Shown here: positions 1-8,706 of the stretch, in pieces | Position numbering within the stretch: the stretch's first letter is position 1 | How the letters are laid out: each line of letters starts with the position of its first letter | Origin: VBDM01 sp963699535 | Lineage (GTDB): Bacteria > Pseudomonadota > Gammaproteobacteria > Burkholderiales > SG8-39 | Length of the DNA stretch: 64,000 bases | Assembly (NCBI GenBank): GCA_963699535.1 | Contig: CAVOUJ010000032.1 | Location: forward strand, 62,001-126,000 | Reading direction: 5' to 3' | The notes under the pieces: generated by a model | Database searches by the model: none | Seen by the model: only the letters and a program-made list of their open reading frames with translations | Told to the model about the DNA's origin: nothing | Made by a program: the position numbers and the translations under genes

Positions 1-49
1 GGGCGACGGCCTGCGCGACCGCGTGCGAGCCTTCAATCTGCTTGAGCAT
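1..49 (-). CDS. porA: 2-oxoacid:ferredoxin oxidoreductase alpha subunit, 5' end only
   Basis: Only the first 16 codons are in the window; the gene runs off the left edge. They read M-L-K-Q-I-E-G-S-H-A-V-A-Q-A-V-A, the usual opening of pyruvate/2-oxoacid ferredoxin oxidoreductase alpha chains, which bind part of the thiamine diphosphate site. The ATG at 49 lies inside the last codons of the upstream gamma-subunit gene (17 bp overlap), so the two are translationally coupled. The short length limits certainty, but the gamma neighbour makes the call likely. Confidence 0.6.
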   Translation of the reverse strand, partial: MLKQIEGSHAVAQAVA

Positions 50-629
50 GGCTTGCCTCGCGCATCTCGCTCTTCACGTGCTTGTAGGCGGCGCGCGCCG
101 CGGCGACGTTGCCCTCGGCGACCTCGCCCGCGAACCTGTCGCGGATCGCAGCCGCCACCGAATCGAGCGAGATCCGCCCCGACACCGCGGCGAAGCCGCC
201 CAGCAGCGCGGCGTTGGGCACGGGCCTGCCGGCGTGCTGGAGCGCGAGCTCAGTCGCCGGGACGGTGCACAGGCGCTCGGCGCGCAGGCTGCGGGCGAAC
301 TCGCCCACGCCGAGCGCCTCGAAGGTGCGCGAGGTGTTGATCAGGACGTAGCCGTCGCGCGTCAGGCCGCTGAACAGGTCCACCTGGTGCAGCAGCGTCG
401 GGTCCTGGATGATGAGCGCGTCGGGCTCGATCACCGGCTCGCGCAGGCGGATTTCGCGATCGTCGATGCGGCAGAAGGCCACCACCGGCGCGCCCGTGCG
501 CTCGGAACCGAAGCTGGGGAACGCCTGCGCGTGCCGGCCTTCCAGGAACGCGGCGACCGACAGCATCTCTGCCGCTGTCACCACCCCCTGGCCGCCGCGG
601 CCGTGGATGCGCACCTGGAACATGGGCAT
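33..629 (-). CDS. porC: 2-oxoacid:acceptor oxidoreductase gamma subunit
   Basis: A 198-residue protein matching the gamma chain of pyruvate/2-oxoacid:ferredoxin (or flavodoxin) oxidoreductases, which oxidatively decarboxylate a 2-oxoacid to the acyl-CoA and pass electrons to ferredoxin. It opens with the family hallmark GRGGQG at residues 10-15, followed by the conserved FPSFGSERTGAPV segment at about 37-49. Length is normal for a stand-alone gamma subunit. It overlaps the start of the alpha-subunit gene downstream and diverges from the cyclase gene at 774, leaving about 145 bp for two promoters. The substrate (pyruvate, an aromatic pyruvate, or another 2-oxoacid) cannot be told from this subunit. 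Confidence 0.85.
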   Translation of the reverse strand: MPMFQVRIHGRGGQGVVTAAEMLSVAAFLEGRHAQAFPSFGSERTGAPVVAFCRIDDREIRLREPVIEPDALIIQDPTLLHQVDLFSGLTRDGYVLINTSRTFEALGVGEFARSLRAERLCTVPATELALQHAGRPVPNAALLGGFAAVSGRISLDSVAAAIRDRFAGEVAEGNVAAARAAYKHVKSEMREASHAQAD

Positions 630-773
630 CTTTTATCCCATGCGCCGGTGCGGGCTTTGATGTGCGTCAAACATCACCCGGCCTGAAGCAAGACCGCGGC
701 ATTCTTTTGACATTCCGGAGCGTTGCGCGTCAAACTCAGGACAGCTTCTCCCGTCGCAGTCAGGAGCACTCGC

Positions 774-1589
774 ATGCCGCGCAGGATCGTCGACATCTCC
801 ATGCCGCTGGAAAACGACGTGGTGTCGGATCCTGCGCCGTTCTCGCCCAGGATCCAGTACGTGGATCACACCATGTCGCTGTCGCAGATGCTGCCGTTCT
901 TCCCGGGGCTCAAGCGTGAAGACCTGCCCGACGGCGAGGCCTGGGCCGTGGAAAAGGTCGAGCTGATCACCCACAACGGCACGCACCTGGATGCGCCTTA
1001 CCACTTCGCCTCGACCATGAACCGCGGCGAGCGGGCGATCACCATCGACGAGGTGGACCTGAACTGGTGCTTCCAGCCCGGCGTGAAGCTGGATTTCCGC
1101 CATTTCCCCGACGGCTACGTCGCGACGGCGGCCGACGTCGAGCGCGAGCTGGAGCGCGTCGGACACGCTCTCCAGCCGCTCGACATCGTGGTGGTCAACA
1201 CCCGGGCGGGCAGCCGCTACGGCTCCGGCGACTACGTCACCGCCGGCTGCGGCATGGGGTATGAGGCGACCATGTACCTGCTGGAACACGGTGTCCGCCT
1301 TACCGGAACCGACGCGTGGAGCTGGGACGCGCCGTTCGTCTACACCGCCGAAAAGTTCAAGCAGACCGGCGATCCGAAGCTGATCTGGGAAGGCCACAAG
1401 GCGGGCCGGGACATCGGCTACTGCCACCTGGAAAAGCTCCACAACCTGGAAGCGCTCCCCGGCGACGGCTTCACGATCGCCTGCTTTCCGGTGAAGATCA
1501 AAGGGGCTTCGGCGGGCTGGACGCGGGCGGTGGCGATTTTCGACGATGCCTTGCTCGGTGCCCGGCGCAACCAGCAGGCGGCCGCCTAG
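774..1589 (+). CDS. Cyclase family protein (kynurenine-formamidase-like metal hydrolase)
   Basis: A 271-residue cytoplasmic protein of the cyclase family (PF04199), metal-dependent hydrolases that include bacterial kynurenine formamidase and isatin hydrolase. The signature HxGTHxDxPxH is complete at residues 67-77 (HNGTHLDAPYH), giving the usual metal ligands. I chose the ATG at 774 because an AGGAG lies 7 nt upstream and the protein then starts at the conserved R-I-V-D-I-S strand; a longer frame from 723 has no such support. It is followed 9 bp later by a RidA gene, so both likely share a catabolic operon. The substrate is not identifiable; ring-opening of an N-heterocycle or formamide hydrolysis is inference from family only. 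Confidence 0.8.
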   Translation: MPRRIVDISMPLENDVVSDPAPFSPRIQYVDHTMSLSQMLPFFPGLKREDLPDGEAWAVEKVELITHNGTHLDAPYHFASTMNRGERAITIDEVDLNWCFQPGVKLDFRHFPDGYVATAADVERELERVGHALQPLDIVVVNTRAGSRYGSGDYVTAGCGMGYEATMYLLEHGVRLTGTDAWSWDAPFVYTAEKFKQTGDPKLIWEGHKAGRDIGYCHLEKLHNLEALPGDGFTIACFPVKIKGASAGWTRAVAIFDDALLGARRNQQAAA

Positions 1590-1598
1590 GGGGAGACC

Positions 1599-1989
1599 AT
1601 GATACGCAGCGTGGTGCATACGGAGAAGGTGCCGCCGGCAAGGGTTCCCGCTCTCGCAGGCGATCAAGACGGGCGGCTGGGTCTTCGCCTCGGGCCAGCT
1701 CGGCATGGACCCGAGAACGGGCCGCCTCGTCGATGGCGGCATCAAGGCCGAAACGCGGCAGGTGTGCGAGAACCTCAAGGCCGTGCTCGAGGCGGCCGGT
1801 TCCTCACTCCAAGAGGTGGCGAAGGTCACGATCTACATGGCCGATCTCGGCGAGTTGGCGGCGATGAACGAAGTGTTCAGCGAATACTTTCCGAAAGACC
1901 CGCCCGCGCGAACGACTTTCCAGGCCGCGGGCTTGATCGCGGGAGCGCGCGTCGAAATCGAGGCCATCGCGACCGCGCGGCAGGCGTAG
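1599..1989 (+). CDS. RidA/YjgF family reactive-intermediate deaminase, frameshifted
   Basis: RidA-family proteins hydrolyse reactive enamine/imine intermediates and are common beside catabolic genes. The protein begins MIRSVVHTEKVPPA at 1599 and continues in the next frame with SQAIKTGGWVFASGQLG and a complete C-terminal half ending at 1989. The switch falls at the GGG run around 1642-1644; removing one G gives a single 129-residue product, the normal RidA length. The C-terminal half keeps the family PPARTTF segment. Most likely a one-base sequencing error; real inactivation is possible. Confidence 0.72.
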
Positions 1990-2009
1990 GCCGCCGACTG
2001 CGATACCGG

Positions 2010-2015
2010 TATAAT
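2010..2015 (+). promoter_or_regulatory. Candidate -10 element of tRNA-Arg
   Basis: A perfect TATAAT ends 14 bp before the tRNA-Arg gene. No good -35 hexamer is seen at 16-18 bp spacing, so this is a partial promoter call based on position and the -10 match. Confidence 0.4.
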
Positions 2016-2029
2016 CACCGCCGAGTTTC

Positions 2030-2106
2030 GCGCCCGTAGCTCAGTTGGATAGAGTACCTGGCTACGAACCAGGGGGTCGTGGGTTCAAATCCTGCCGGGC
2101 GCGCCA
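2030..2106 (+). tRNA. tRNA-Arg(ACG)
   Basis: A 77-nt cloverleaf. The 7-bp acceptor stem GCGCCCG (2030-2036) pairs with CGGGCGC (2096-2102), followed by discriminator G and an encoded CCA. The anticodon stem CCTGG/CCAGG closes the loop CTACGAA, giving anticodon ACG (arginine, read as ICG). A GGTTCAAATCC T-arm is present. It sits between the RidA gene and the EutA-like gene. Confidence 0.96.
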
Positions 2107-2166
2107 TCCCCTCTTTCGCGTTCGGCGTCGAGCCGGACTCTCCTGGATCGAGCACTCGTTTCCCTG

Positions 2167-3838
2167 ATGCCGGACGACAACGAATCCGCACCCAAACGCA
2201 AGCACAGTCTCGGGGACCATCTCCACGGCGCGGACTACGATCACACCCACGAAGGCGAAGAGGGCGCGGATCACGACCACGATCATTTCGACGCCGGCGG
2301 ACGCCTTGAGGACAACCCTCTCTGGATCCAGGATCATGTATCGCTCACCAGCGTCGGGATCGACATCGGGTCCTCGGGAACCCAGATCATCTTCTCCCGC
2401 CTGAATCTGCGGCGCATGGGCGAGGAGCTCTCGAGCCGCTACTTCGTTGTGTCCCGGGAAACTCTGTACCAGTCTCCGGTTTCGTTGACGCCTTACAAGA
2501 GCGAGGAGCTCATCGACGATGCGCTGCTGGCCGCGATCATCGACGGCGCCTTCGACGCGGCGAAGCTCCATCCCGACGACATCGACGCCGGAGTCGTGAT
2601 CCTGACCGGCGAGGCGCTGCGCCGGGAAAACGCCCAGGCGATCGCCCATCTTCTCGCGGAGCAGCGCGGGGAATTCGTCTGCGCGAGCGCCGGGCATCAC
2701 ATGGAATCCATGCTCGCGGCCTTCGGCTCGGGCGCGGCGCGCGTGTCGCACGACTCCGGCAAACGCATTCTCAATGTCGATATCGGCGGCGGCACGACGA
2801 AGCTTGCGCTGGTCGAGCGGGGGAAAGTGCAGGCGACTGCGGCGCTGCACGTCGGCGGCCGATTGCAGGTCGTGGACGAAGCGAGGCGGATCGTCCGCCT
2901 CGATCCCGCCGGACGGCATCTCGCCTCGAGAGCGGGATTCGAGGTCCGGCGCGGGGATGCCGCCGAGCCTGCCGCCATGGAGCAGGTTGCCGAATGGATG
3001 GCCGACGCGATCGTTGCGGCGCTTCGCACCCGACCCCTTCCGGCCGAAATCCGGGAACTGTTCCTCACCGAACCTCTGCCCGATCTGGGCGACATAGACG
3101 GGGTGATGTTTTCCGGCGGCGTCGCCGAATATCTCTATCAGCGGGAATCGCGGGACTTCGGCGACATGGGCCGCCTGCTCGGGTCGGCCTTGCGAAGGAA
3201 AATCGATGCGGGAGCTCTGCCGTGGCCCTTGCTGCCTCCCGGCGAGTGCATACGCGCGACCGCCCTCGGAGCGTCCGAGTACAGCGTGCAGCTGAGCGGC
3301 AACACCACCTATGTTTCGGCCCCCGGGGTGCTTCTGCCGAGGAAGAATCTGCAGGTGCTGCAGCCCTCTTGTCCGTGCGACGGACCCGATCGACCCGGAC
3401 CGGGTCGCTACGGCGATCCGCGAACACTTCAAGGCGTTCGATCTCGTCGAGGGCGAGAGCGAAGCGGCACTCGCATTGCGTTGGGAGGGGGTACCTTCCT
3501 ACGAGCGCCTTGCCGCCTTCGCCCTAGGCATCCGTCGCGGTCTGGCCAACACCATCGCGAAGCAGATGCCCGTCTACATCATGGTCGACGGAGATATCGC
3601 GCAGACTCTCGGAGCCCTCTTGCGGGACGAGCTGGACGTGAAGAGCGAAATCCTCGTCATAGACGGCGTCGTTCTGTGGGATTTCGATTACATCGATCTG
3701 GGACGCATTCGAATGCCCTCTCAAACCGTGCCCGTGACGGTCAAGTCGCTCGTATTCAGCGAGGATCCGCGTGCGCCCCACGCCCATCCGCATCGCCGCC
3801 GCGGTCACCGTCATCCGGGCCACGATCCCGCTTCTTGA
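2167..3838 (+). CDS. eutA: EutA-like ethanolamine ammonia-lyase reactivase, frameshifted
   Basis: EutA is an actin-fold ATPase that exchanges damaged cobalamin in ethanolamine ammonia-lyase. Visible features are the phosphate-1 motif GIDIGSSGTQ at about 64-73, the second ATPase motif NVDIGGGTTK near 203, and the late GVMFSGGVAEY segment. The N-terminus (residues 13-40) is rich in His and Asp/Glu, suggesting metal binding. The frame changes by +1 near 3370-3380; the C-terminal part continues to the stop at 3838, giving 556 residues if one base is removed. Beyond the shift the original frame stays open into the next gene by chance, which could mislead annotation into a EutA-cupin fusion. No eutB/eutC, diol dehydratase or shell gene is in the window, so its partner enzyme is unknown. 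Confidence 0.75.
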
Positions 3839-3885
3839 CGGCCGTTCGCGGGGGCGGAACGGCGCGAAACGCGCACAGTGAGGCG

Positions 3886-3891
3886 TATAAT
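3886..3891 (+). promoter_or_regulatory. Candidate -10 element before the cupin genes
   Basis: A perfect TATAAT lies 23 bp before the first cupin ATG in the 76-bp gap after eutA. No convincing -35 is present, so it may be a weak or activator-dependent promoter. Confidence 0.3.
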
Positions 3892-3914
3892 CCGCACGAA
3901 GCGGAGAGAGACGA

Positions 3915-4467
3915 ATGGGCATCGAATCTCACTATCACAGCAAGAAAGACCGGGTGTTCGTGCGTGCGATCACCGGGCACTACAAGCTCAAGGACGAGCT
4001 GGCGCGGCTGCGAGCCCTGCCGCGGGTGCGCAAGGGCAGGGAGATCAGGTTCGTGGACGGCCCGCAGGCCTACAGCCGCCACTACGTCGAGCCGCACGGA
4101 CGGCATGACACAGACCCTTCACATCCACCTGGAGGAGTACGGCCCCGGGGGAAAGTCGCAGAAGCATGGCCACGTGAACGAAGCGGCGTTCTACATCCTC
4201 GACGGCAAGGGGTACGAGATCCACGACGGCGTGCGCTACGACTGGGCGGCCGGGGACGTGGCGGTCGTGCACAACAACTGCGTGCACCAGCATTTCAACG
4301 CCGATCCGGCCAAACCGGCGCGAGCCCTCGTTCTCAAGACCAAGCCGATGTACATGTTCATGAACATGCTGTTCCAGCAGCTGGTCGAGCCTCGCCCCAC
4401 CGAGCCTGCCCCGGGCGGGCGGGGATTCCAGGTGAGGGAATCGGAGACCGATAACAACCACGCCTGA
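3915..4467 (+). CDS. Cupin domain protein 1, frameshifted
   Basis: A small single-domain cupin. The first half (MGIESHYHSKKDRVFVRAIT...) reads in one frame to the EPHG segment; the conserved half (TQTLHIHLEEY, then G-x5-H-x-H at the first cupin motif and GDVAVVHNNCVHQHFNA at the second) reads in the next. The shift lies near 4100; deleting one G gives 183 residues. Metal-ligand histidines are present in both motifs. It is the first of three consecutive related cupins, spaced 19 bp from the next, and probably one operon. Cupins of this kind can be dioxygenases, isomerases or decarboxylases; the reaction is not deducible. Confidence 0.7.
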
Positions 4468-4486
4468 GTGGCAAAGGAGATGCAAG

Positions 4487-5101
4487 ATGGCCTGGGGTGA
4501 ATCCAAGACATGGATGCGCGGCAGCGCGCACCAGAAGCTGTATCAGGGCCTGCTCGACAACGCGATGCAGGCCCCGGCAAGGAACGCCAAGCGCAGAAAG
4601 ATCCTTCACCCGGAGGACATGCCCTGGGAGATGTCGCGCCAGGGGCTCTTGAAGCACCTGATGAACGAGCAGATGAACACGCGCATGGAAACGGTGGACG
4701 CGTACATGCAGATCATTCCGCCTGGCAGCCGTTCCGGAAAGCACCGGCACCTTGCCGAGGAATGCCTGTACGTGGTGGAGGGGCGAGGCTATGACCTGCA
4801 CCAGGACTGCGACGTGGAGATCACCGATACGTATCACTGGAAGCCGCAGGCCGAGGTCAAACGCTACGAGTGGGAGGCGGGAGACGTGATCTACATTCCG
4901 CCCAACACCATTCACCAGCATTTCAACGCGGCCGCGGACAAGCCGGTGCGGCTGATCTCCGCGATCAACCGTATCTACAAGTACTGCGGGCTGAACGACC
5001 TGGAGCAGATCGAGGACGCTCCCGAGTACGACCCGAAGGTTGTGCTCGACGCAGAGCTCGTCAGCCGCTACCTCGCGGGAAAGATCAAAGAGCCCGCCTG
5101 A
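4487..5101 (+). CDS. Cupin domain protein 2
   Basis: An intact 204-residue cupin. Motif 1 spans about residues 80-99 (PPGSRSGKHRH, then E92 and G99) and motif 2 about 132-145 (GDVIYIPPN followed by H143-x-H145), so the usual His/His/Glu/His metal site is complete. It starts with ATG 20 bp after cupin 1, behind a purine-rich AAAGGAGATG region, and is followed 17 bp later by the bicupin. The N-terminal 60 residues, rich in basic and Met residues, lie outside the cupin fold. The shared H-Q-H-F-N-A end of motif 2 shows that the three cupins are paralogues. Function unknown; context suggests a pathway shared with the cyclase, RidA and EutA-like genes. Confidence 0.8.
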   Translation: MAWGESKTWMRGSAHQKLYQGLLDNAMQAPARNAKRRKILHPEDMPWEMSRQGLLKHLMNEQMNTRMETVDAYMQIIPPGSRSGKHRHLAEECLYVVEGRGYDLHQDCDVEITDTYHWKPQAEVKRYEWEAGDVIYIPPNTIHQHFNAAADKPVRLISAINRIYKYCGLNDLEQIEDAPEYDPKVVLDAELVSRYLAGKIKEPA

Positions 5102-5118
5102 GCGGGCGGTAGTCTCTC

Positions 5119-6239
5119 ATGGCCAAGAGCGCCATCGTCTCCGAGGAATTCGCGAGCAAATTTGCGACGGAAAAAGACACGCCGTACGCACGCTGGGTCC
5201 GCGGAGAAGGCCTGGACATCATCGGCGCTCACTACGTCGAGAATCTAAATACGGTAGCGCTGAAACCGTGGGCAAGGCGCGGCGGTTTCGGCGTGTACCT
5301 CAACCACGACGCTTCGCGGACTTCCAACGACTGCTACGTCTGCGAGATCCCGGCGGGAGGCAAGCTCGCGCCGCAGCGACAGCTGTTCGAGGAGATGATC
5401 TACGTGCTGTCAGGGCGTGGATCGACGACGGTCTGGAACGACTCGGACAAGCGCATTACCTTCGAATGGAAAGCGGGGTCCCTGTTCGCGATTCCGCTCA
5501 ACGCCTCGCATCAGCACTTCAACGGGTCGGGCAGGGAACCGGCACGCTATGTGGCCGTGACCAACGGGCCGGCGGTGATCAATCTGTACGAAGACATCGA
5601 CTTCGTGTTCAACACGAAATACGACTTCAAGAACCGCTTCTCCGGCGAGCCTGACTATTTCAGCAACAAAGGCGAGCAGAAGGGCCTGCTGCTCGAGACG
5701 AACTTCGTCGCCGACGCGGTCAACCTGCCCTCTGATCTCCGCGAGGGAGCGGGGCGCGGGCGGGGCGCACATCCGCTTCAACATGGCGCGGGGATCGATG
5801 AACAGCCATATCTCCCAGTTCCCCGTGGGCACGTACAAGAAAGGGCACGCGCACGGCCCCGGGGCGCACGTGATCATGCTCTCGGGAGAGGGTTACAGCC
5901 TGATGTGGCCCGAGGGCGACGAGCCGCGACGCTACGAGTGGCATGTCGGAACGATGATCGTGCCGCCCAATATGTGGTTCCACCAGCACTTCAACACGGG
6001 CAAGACGCCGGCGCGGTATCTGGCTTTCAAGCATGAAGCCACTGCGATACGCAACCAGCAGGGCGTGCCGAAAGCCTGGATCAGCCGTCGGCTCGGCGGC
6101 GACCAGATCGACTACGCCGACGAGAAGCCTGTCGATCCGCGAGCTGTTCGCCGAGGCGCTTGCCAGGAACGACCTCAAGCCACGTATGGAAGAGGCCTAC
6201 CGCGCCGAGCTCGGGGAGTCGCCGTCCAAGGCAGCCTGA
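5119..6239 (+). CDS. Two-domain cupin (bicupin) protein 3, two frameshifts
   Basis: The product is a bicupin. The first domain (around residues 70-150) has the EMIYVLSGRG and PLNASHQHFNGSG segments; the second (around 215-320) has KKGHAHGPGAH, SGEGYSLMWPEG and PPNMWFHQHFNTG. The C-terminus (IRELFAEALARNDLKPR...) is in a third frame. Shifts occur near 5733 (CCC[T]CTG) and 6129 (AAG[C]CTG); removing one base at each gives a continuous 372-residue protein. The first domain has replaced the motif 1 histidines (KLAPQRQLFEE), so only the second domain may bind metal fully, an arrangement known in bicupins. Confidence 0.7.
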
Positions 6240-6363
6240 CCAATCGGCCGCCCGGGCTTCCCGGCGAGTGGCGTGACCGGGGATTTTCCGGCACAATCCC
6301 CGCAGTCGCTTGTTTGTCCGGGTGAATTCGGAAAATGCAGACGGAAGCTTTCGGAGAGACGGC

Positions 6364-6957
6364 ATGGCGGGTGAAGTTCCGCTGATCCTGACTCTCGACA
6401 ATCACGGCGTGCCCCACCGCTGGGTCACGTGGCAGCAGGCGTGCTTCTACTATGCAAAGAATCTCGTCGCGTGGACCCTGGGCGAGCGCGAGTTCGTCTT
6501 TCACGGCGGCATCTCGCGCGCCACGGGAAGGCGCTCCAGCATCACCGCGCGCTCGATCATCGCAATCAAGGGCAAGGCGATGGCGATGAAGGGCTTCAAC
6601 CAGGTTCCTCCGCTCAACAACCGCGAGCTGTTTCGCCGCGATCGCCACATCTGCGCGTACTGCGGCGGAGGATTCGGCTTCCTGAGGCTGACCCGGGACC
6701 ACATCCGTCCCGTTTCGCGCGGCGGCACCGACACGTGGATGAACGTCGTCACGGCGTGCCGATCGTGCAACGGCGTCAAGCGCAACCGCGTGCCGGAGGA
6801 GTCCGGTCTCCAGCTGCTGTACGCGCCGTACGTTCCGAACAAGGCCGAGTACCTCATTCTCACCAACCGCAAGATCCTCGCCGACCAGATGGAGTTCCTG
6901 GTCCAGCACGTGTCCTCCCACAGCCGCGTACTCACGCTGGCCGGCGCGGCAGCCTAG
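6364..6957 (+). CDS. HNH endonuclease family protein
   Basis: A 197-residue protein with a C-terminal HNH nuclease module: CAYCGG near residue 96-101, then DHIRPVSRGG, an Asn (WMNVV) and ACRSCNGVK, giving the zinc-binding CxxC pairs and the catalytic DH/N set. The N-terminal 80 residues form a conserved extension seen in HNH proteins kept next to DUF6352 genes in betaproteobacteria. The ATG at 6364 was chosen for the GGAGAG 6-10 nt upstream. It lacks any linked methylase or specificity gene and sits in a housekeeping block, so a restriction role is unlikely; the biological target is unknown. Confidence 0.82.
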   Translation: MAGEVPLILTLDNHGVPHRWVTWQQACFYYAKNLVAWTLGEREFVFHGGISRATGRRSSITARSIIAIKGKAMAMKGFNQVPPLNNRELFRRDRHICAYCGGGFGFLRLTRDHIRPVSRGGTDTWMNVVTACRSCNGVKRNRVPEESGLQLLYAPYVPNKAEYLILTNRKILADQMEFLVQHVSSHSRVLTLAGAAA

Positions 6958-6990
6958 CCGGTTTCGCTGCGCCCCTGACGCTCCCGCGCC

Positions 6991-8001
6991 GTGCAGGATT
7001 TCTGGCGCAATTCGGGCTTTCACCTTCTAGAGCGCGACGGCGACGGACGGCTTTCGATCACAGACGACTTTCTGCGCGCCTACCTGGTGCGTCCGGAGAT
7101 CCGGCCGGTCGAGGAGTCCGGGGCGAACGAAATCGAGCTGCACGAAGCGCTTCTGGAGGATCCGCGCCAGACGGTTGACGCGCAGGCCCTGGAGCGCATC
7201 GAAGACGCCGATGCCCGCGACAACTACCAGGTGCTGCTCGCATTCTTCGAGCGCCTGAAGCGAGCCCCGTGCCTGGAGTCCTGCTATCTGGGGATCTTCT
7301 CCGGTGCCGTCAGCGTTCCGCCGCTATTCATCGACCAGCTCGCGCAGATCATCGTTCGCAACGTCCTCGACGGCTGCGAGGATCCGCTCGAGCCGCGCGC
7401 AGCGGAACTCTTCTTCCGCGAGCAGAAAGCGAATGCCGACAACAGCGTGGTGATGCTCGCCGACCTCGAGACCGTCGAAGCACACGCCTCGGGTAGCAGC
7501 CTGGGCAATCTCGGCCGGCTCATCGTCGAGGCCCAAGCGCCGCTCGCGAGCATCAACCTCGACGTGCTCGATACCGAAAACTCCCAGGCCTACTGGCAGC
7601 GCGACCAGCGTCACGATTTCGTGATCAGCCTGAACTTCGGACGGGCGGCCAACAAGGCGTTCTGCCGTGTGATTGAAAAATGGATACGGCACTTCCACGG
7701 CGTCACCGTGAGCGTTCAACCGCTGCCCGCAATCGAGGACCGCAGCTGGTCCTGGCATATCGGGCTGGACGCGGAATCGACCGGGCTGCTGAACGACCTG
7801 TGGCGCGGCGACGAAATCGAGCCGGGAAGGCTGCGCCGGCTGCTCGCCCTGTTTCGCCTCGATTTCGTTGAGCCTGCCGCAATGCGCGCGGACATCGCGG
7901 GCAGGCCCGTCTATCTGGCCCTGTCGATGGACGAAAACGGCGTGGTACGCATGAAACCGCAGAATCTCCTGCTCAACCTGCCGCTCGCTCTCCGGGCGTG
8001 A
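6991..8001 (+). CDS. DUF6352 family protein
   Basis: A 336-residue soluble acidic protein starting at GTG 6991 with Q-D-F-W-R-N-S-G-F-H, the characteristic opening of the DUF6352 family of betaproteobacteria. No signal peptide, membrane segment or catalytic motif is evident. It follows the HNH gene by 33 bp and its stop overlaps the GTG of the glycosylase gene (GTGA), indicating coupled translation. The conserved pairing with HNH and a base-excision glycosylase hints at a DNA-related role, but this is inference from neighbourhood alone. Confidence 0.75.
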   Translation: MQDFWRNSGFHLLERDGDGRLSITDDFLRAYLVRPEIRPVEESGANEIELHEALLEDPRQTVDAQALERIEDADARDNYQVLLAFFERLKRAPCLESCYLGIFSGAVSVPPLFIDQLAQIIVRNVLDGCEDPLEPRAAELFFREQKANADNSVVMLADLETVEAHASGSSLGNLGRLIVEAQAPLASINLDVLDTENSQAYWQRDQRHDFVISLNFGRAANKAFCRVIEKWIRHFHGVTVSVQPLPAIEDRSWSWHIGLDAESTGLLNDLWRGDEIEPGRLRRLLALFRLDFVEPAAMRADIAGRPVYLALSMDENGVVRMKPQNLLLNLPLALRA

Positions 8002-8627
8002 CAGCGATCGCCGCACCCGACTACTGGGATCGGGCCAAACGCGCTCTGGCCCGCCGCGACGAGGTGCTAGCGCGCATTATCCGGGACTGTCCGCGCGTCG
8101 CGCTTCAGCCGCGCGGCGAGCCGTTCTTCACCCTGGCGCGCTCGATCGTCGGGCAGCAGATTTCGGTCAAAGCCGCAGCGAGCATCTGGACACGGCTGCT
8201 GGCGCTCGCGCCGGGCATGCGGCCGCGCGAGGTTCTGGACGCAGGCCATGCACGGCTGGCCGCCTGCGGTCTTTCCCGGCGAAAGGCGGAGTACCTCGCC
8301 GACCTGGCCCGCCATTTTTCCGATGGAACACTGCGAGTCGCTCAATGGACGCGGATGGAAGACGAGGCGGTGATCGCCGAATTGGTGCAGGTACGCGGGA
8401 TCGGCCGCTGGACCGCGGAGATGTTTCTGATTTTCGGCATGCTGCGCCCGGATGTGCTGCCGCTCGACGACCTGGGACTGCAGCGCGCGATTTCGCTCAA
8501 CTACTTCAGAGGGCGGCCGGTCAAGCGGCGAACGATGCATCGGGTCGCCGCCGAATGGACACCCTGGCGCTCGGTCGCAACCTGGTATCTCTGGCGCAGC
8601 CTCGACCCCATCCCGGTCGAGTACTAG
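7998..8627 (+). CDS. DNA-3-methyladenine glycosylase (HhH-GPD family)
   Basis: A 209-residue AlkA-like glycosylase that would excise alkylated bases to start base-excision repair. It carries the helix-hairpin-helix VRGIGRWTAEM at about 132-142 and the catalytic-Asp segment LPLDDLGLQ at about 153-161, plus the early IVGQQISVKAA motif. The length is that of the compact bacterial type without the AlkA N-terminal domain. It starts at GTG 7998, overlapping the DUF6352 stop. The next gene, accA, is about 80 bp away and probably separately promoted. Confidence 0.85.
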   Translation: MTAIAAPDYWDRAKRALARRDEVLARIIRDCPRVALQPRGEPFFTLARSIVGQQISVKAAASIWTRLLALAPGMRPREVLDAGHARLAACGLSRRKAEYLADLARHFSDGTLRVAQWTRMEDEAVIAELVQVRGIGRWTAEMFLIFGMLRPDVLPLDDLGLQRAISLNYFRGRPVKRRTMHRVAAEWTPWRSVATWYLWRSLDPIPVEY

Positions 8628-8706
8628 GCTCCGGCCGCGCCTCGAAGAAAGCCGGCTGTCCCGATTGGAGTACAATAATCGCCTGTTTTTCCGGGCTTTT
8701 CCTGCT

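Noticed and set aside
2167..4467. A 766-codon frame suggesting a EutA-cupin fusion
   Set aside because: The middle of the frame has no coding character; the EutA C-terminus continues in another frame to 3838 and the cupin has its own upstream start at 3915. Chance openness in GC-rich DNA joins them.
6364..8627. HNH-DUF6352-glycosylase as a restriction or defence island
   Set aside because: The trio is a stable neighbour of accA in betaproteobacteria as I recall it, with no methylase, helicase or mobile signature; treated as housekeeping or DNA repair.
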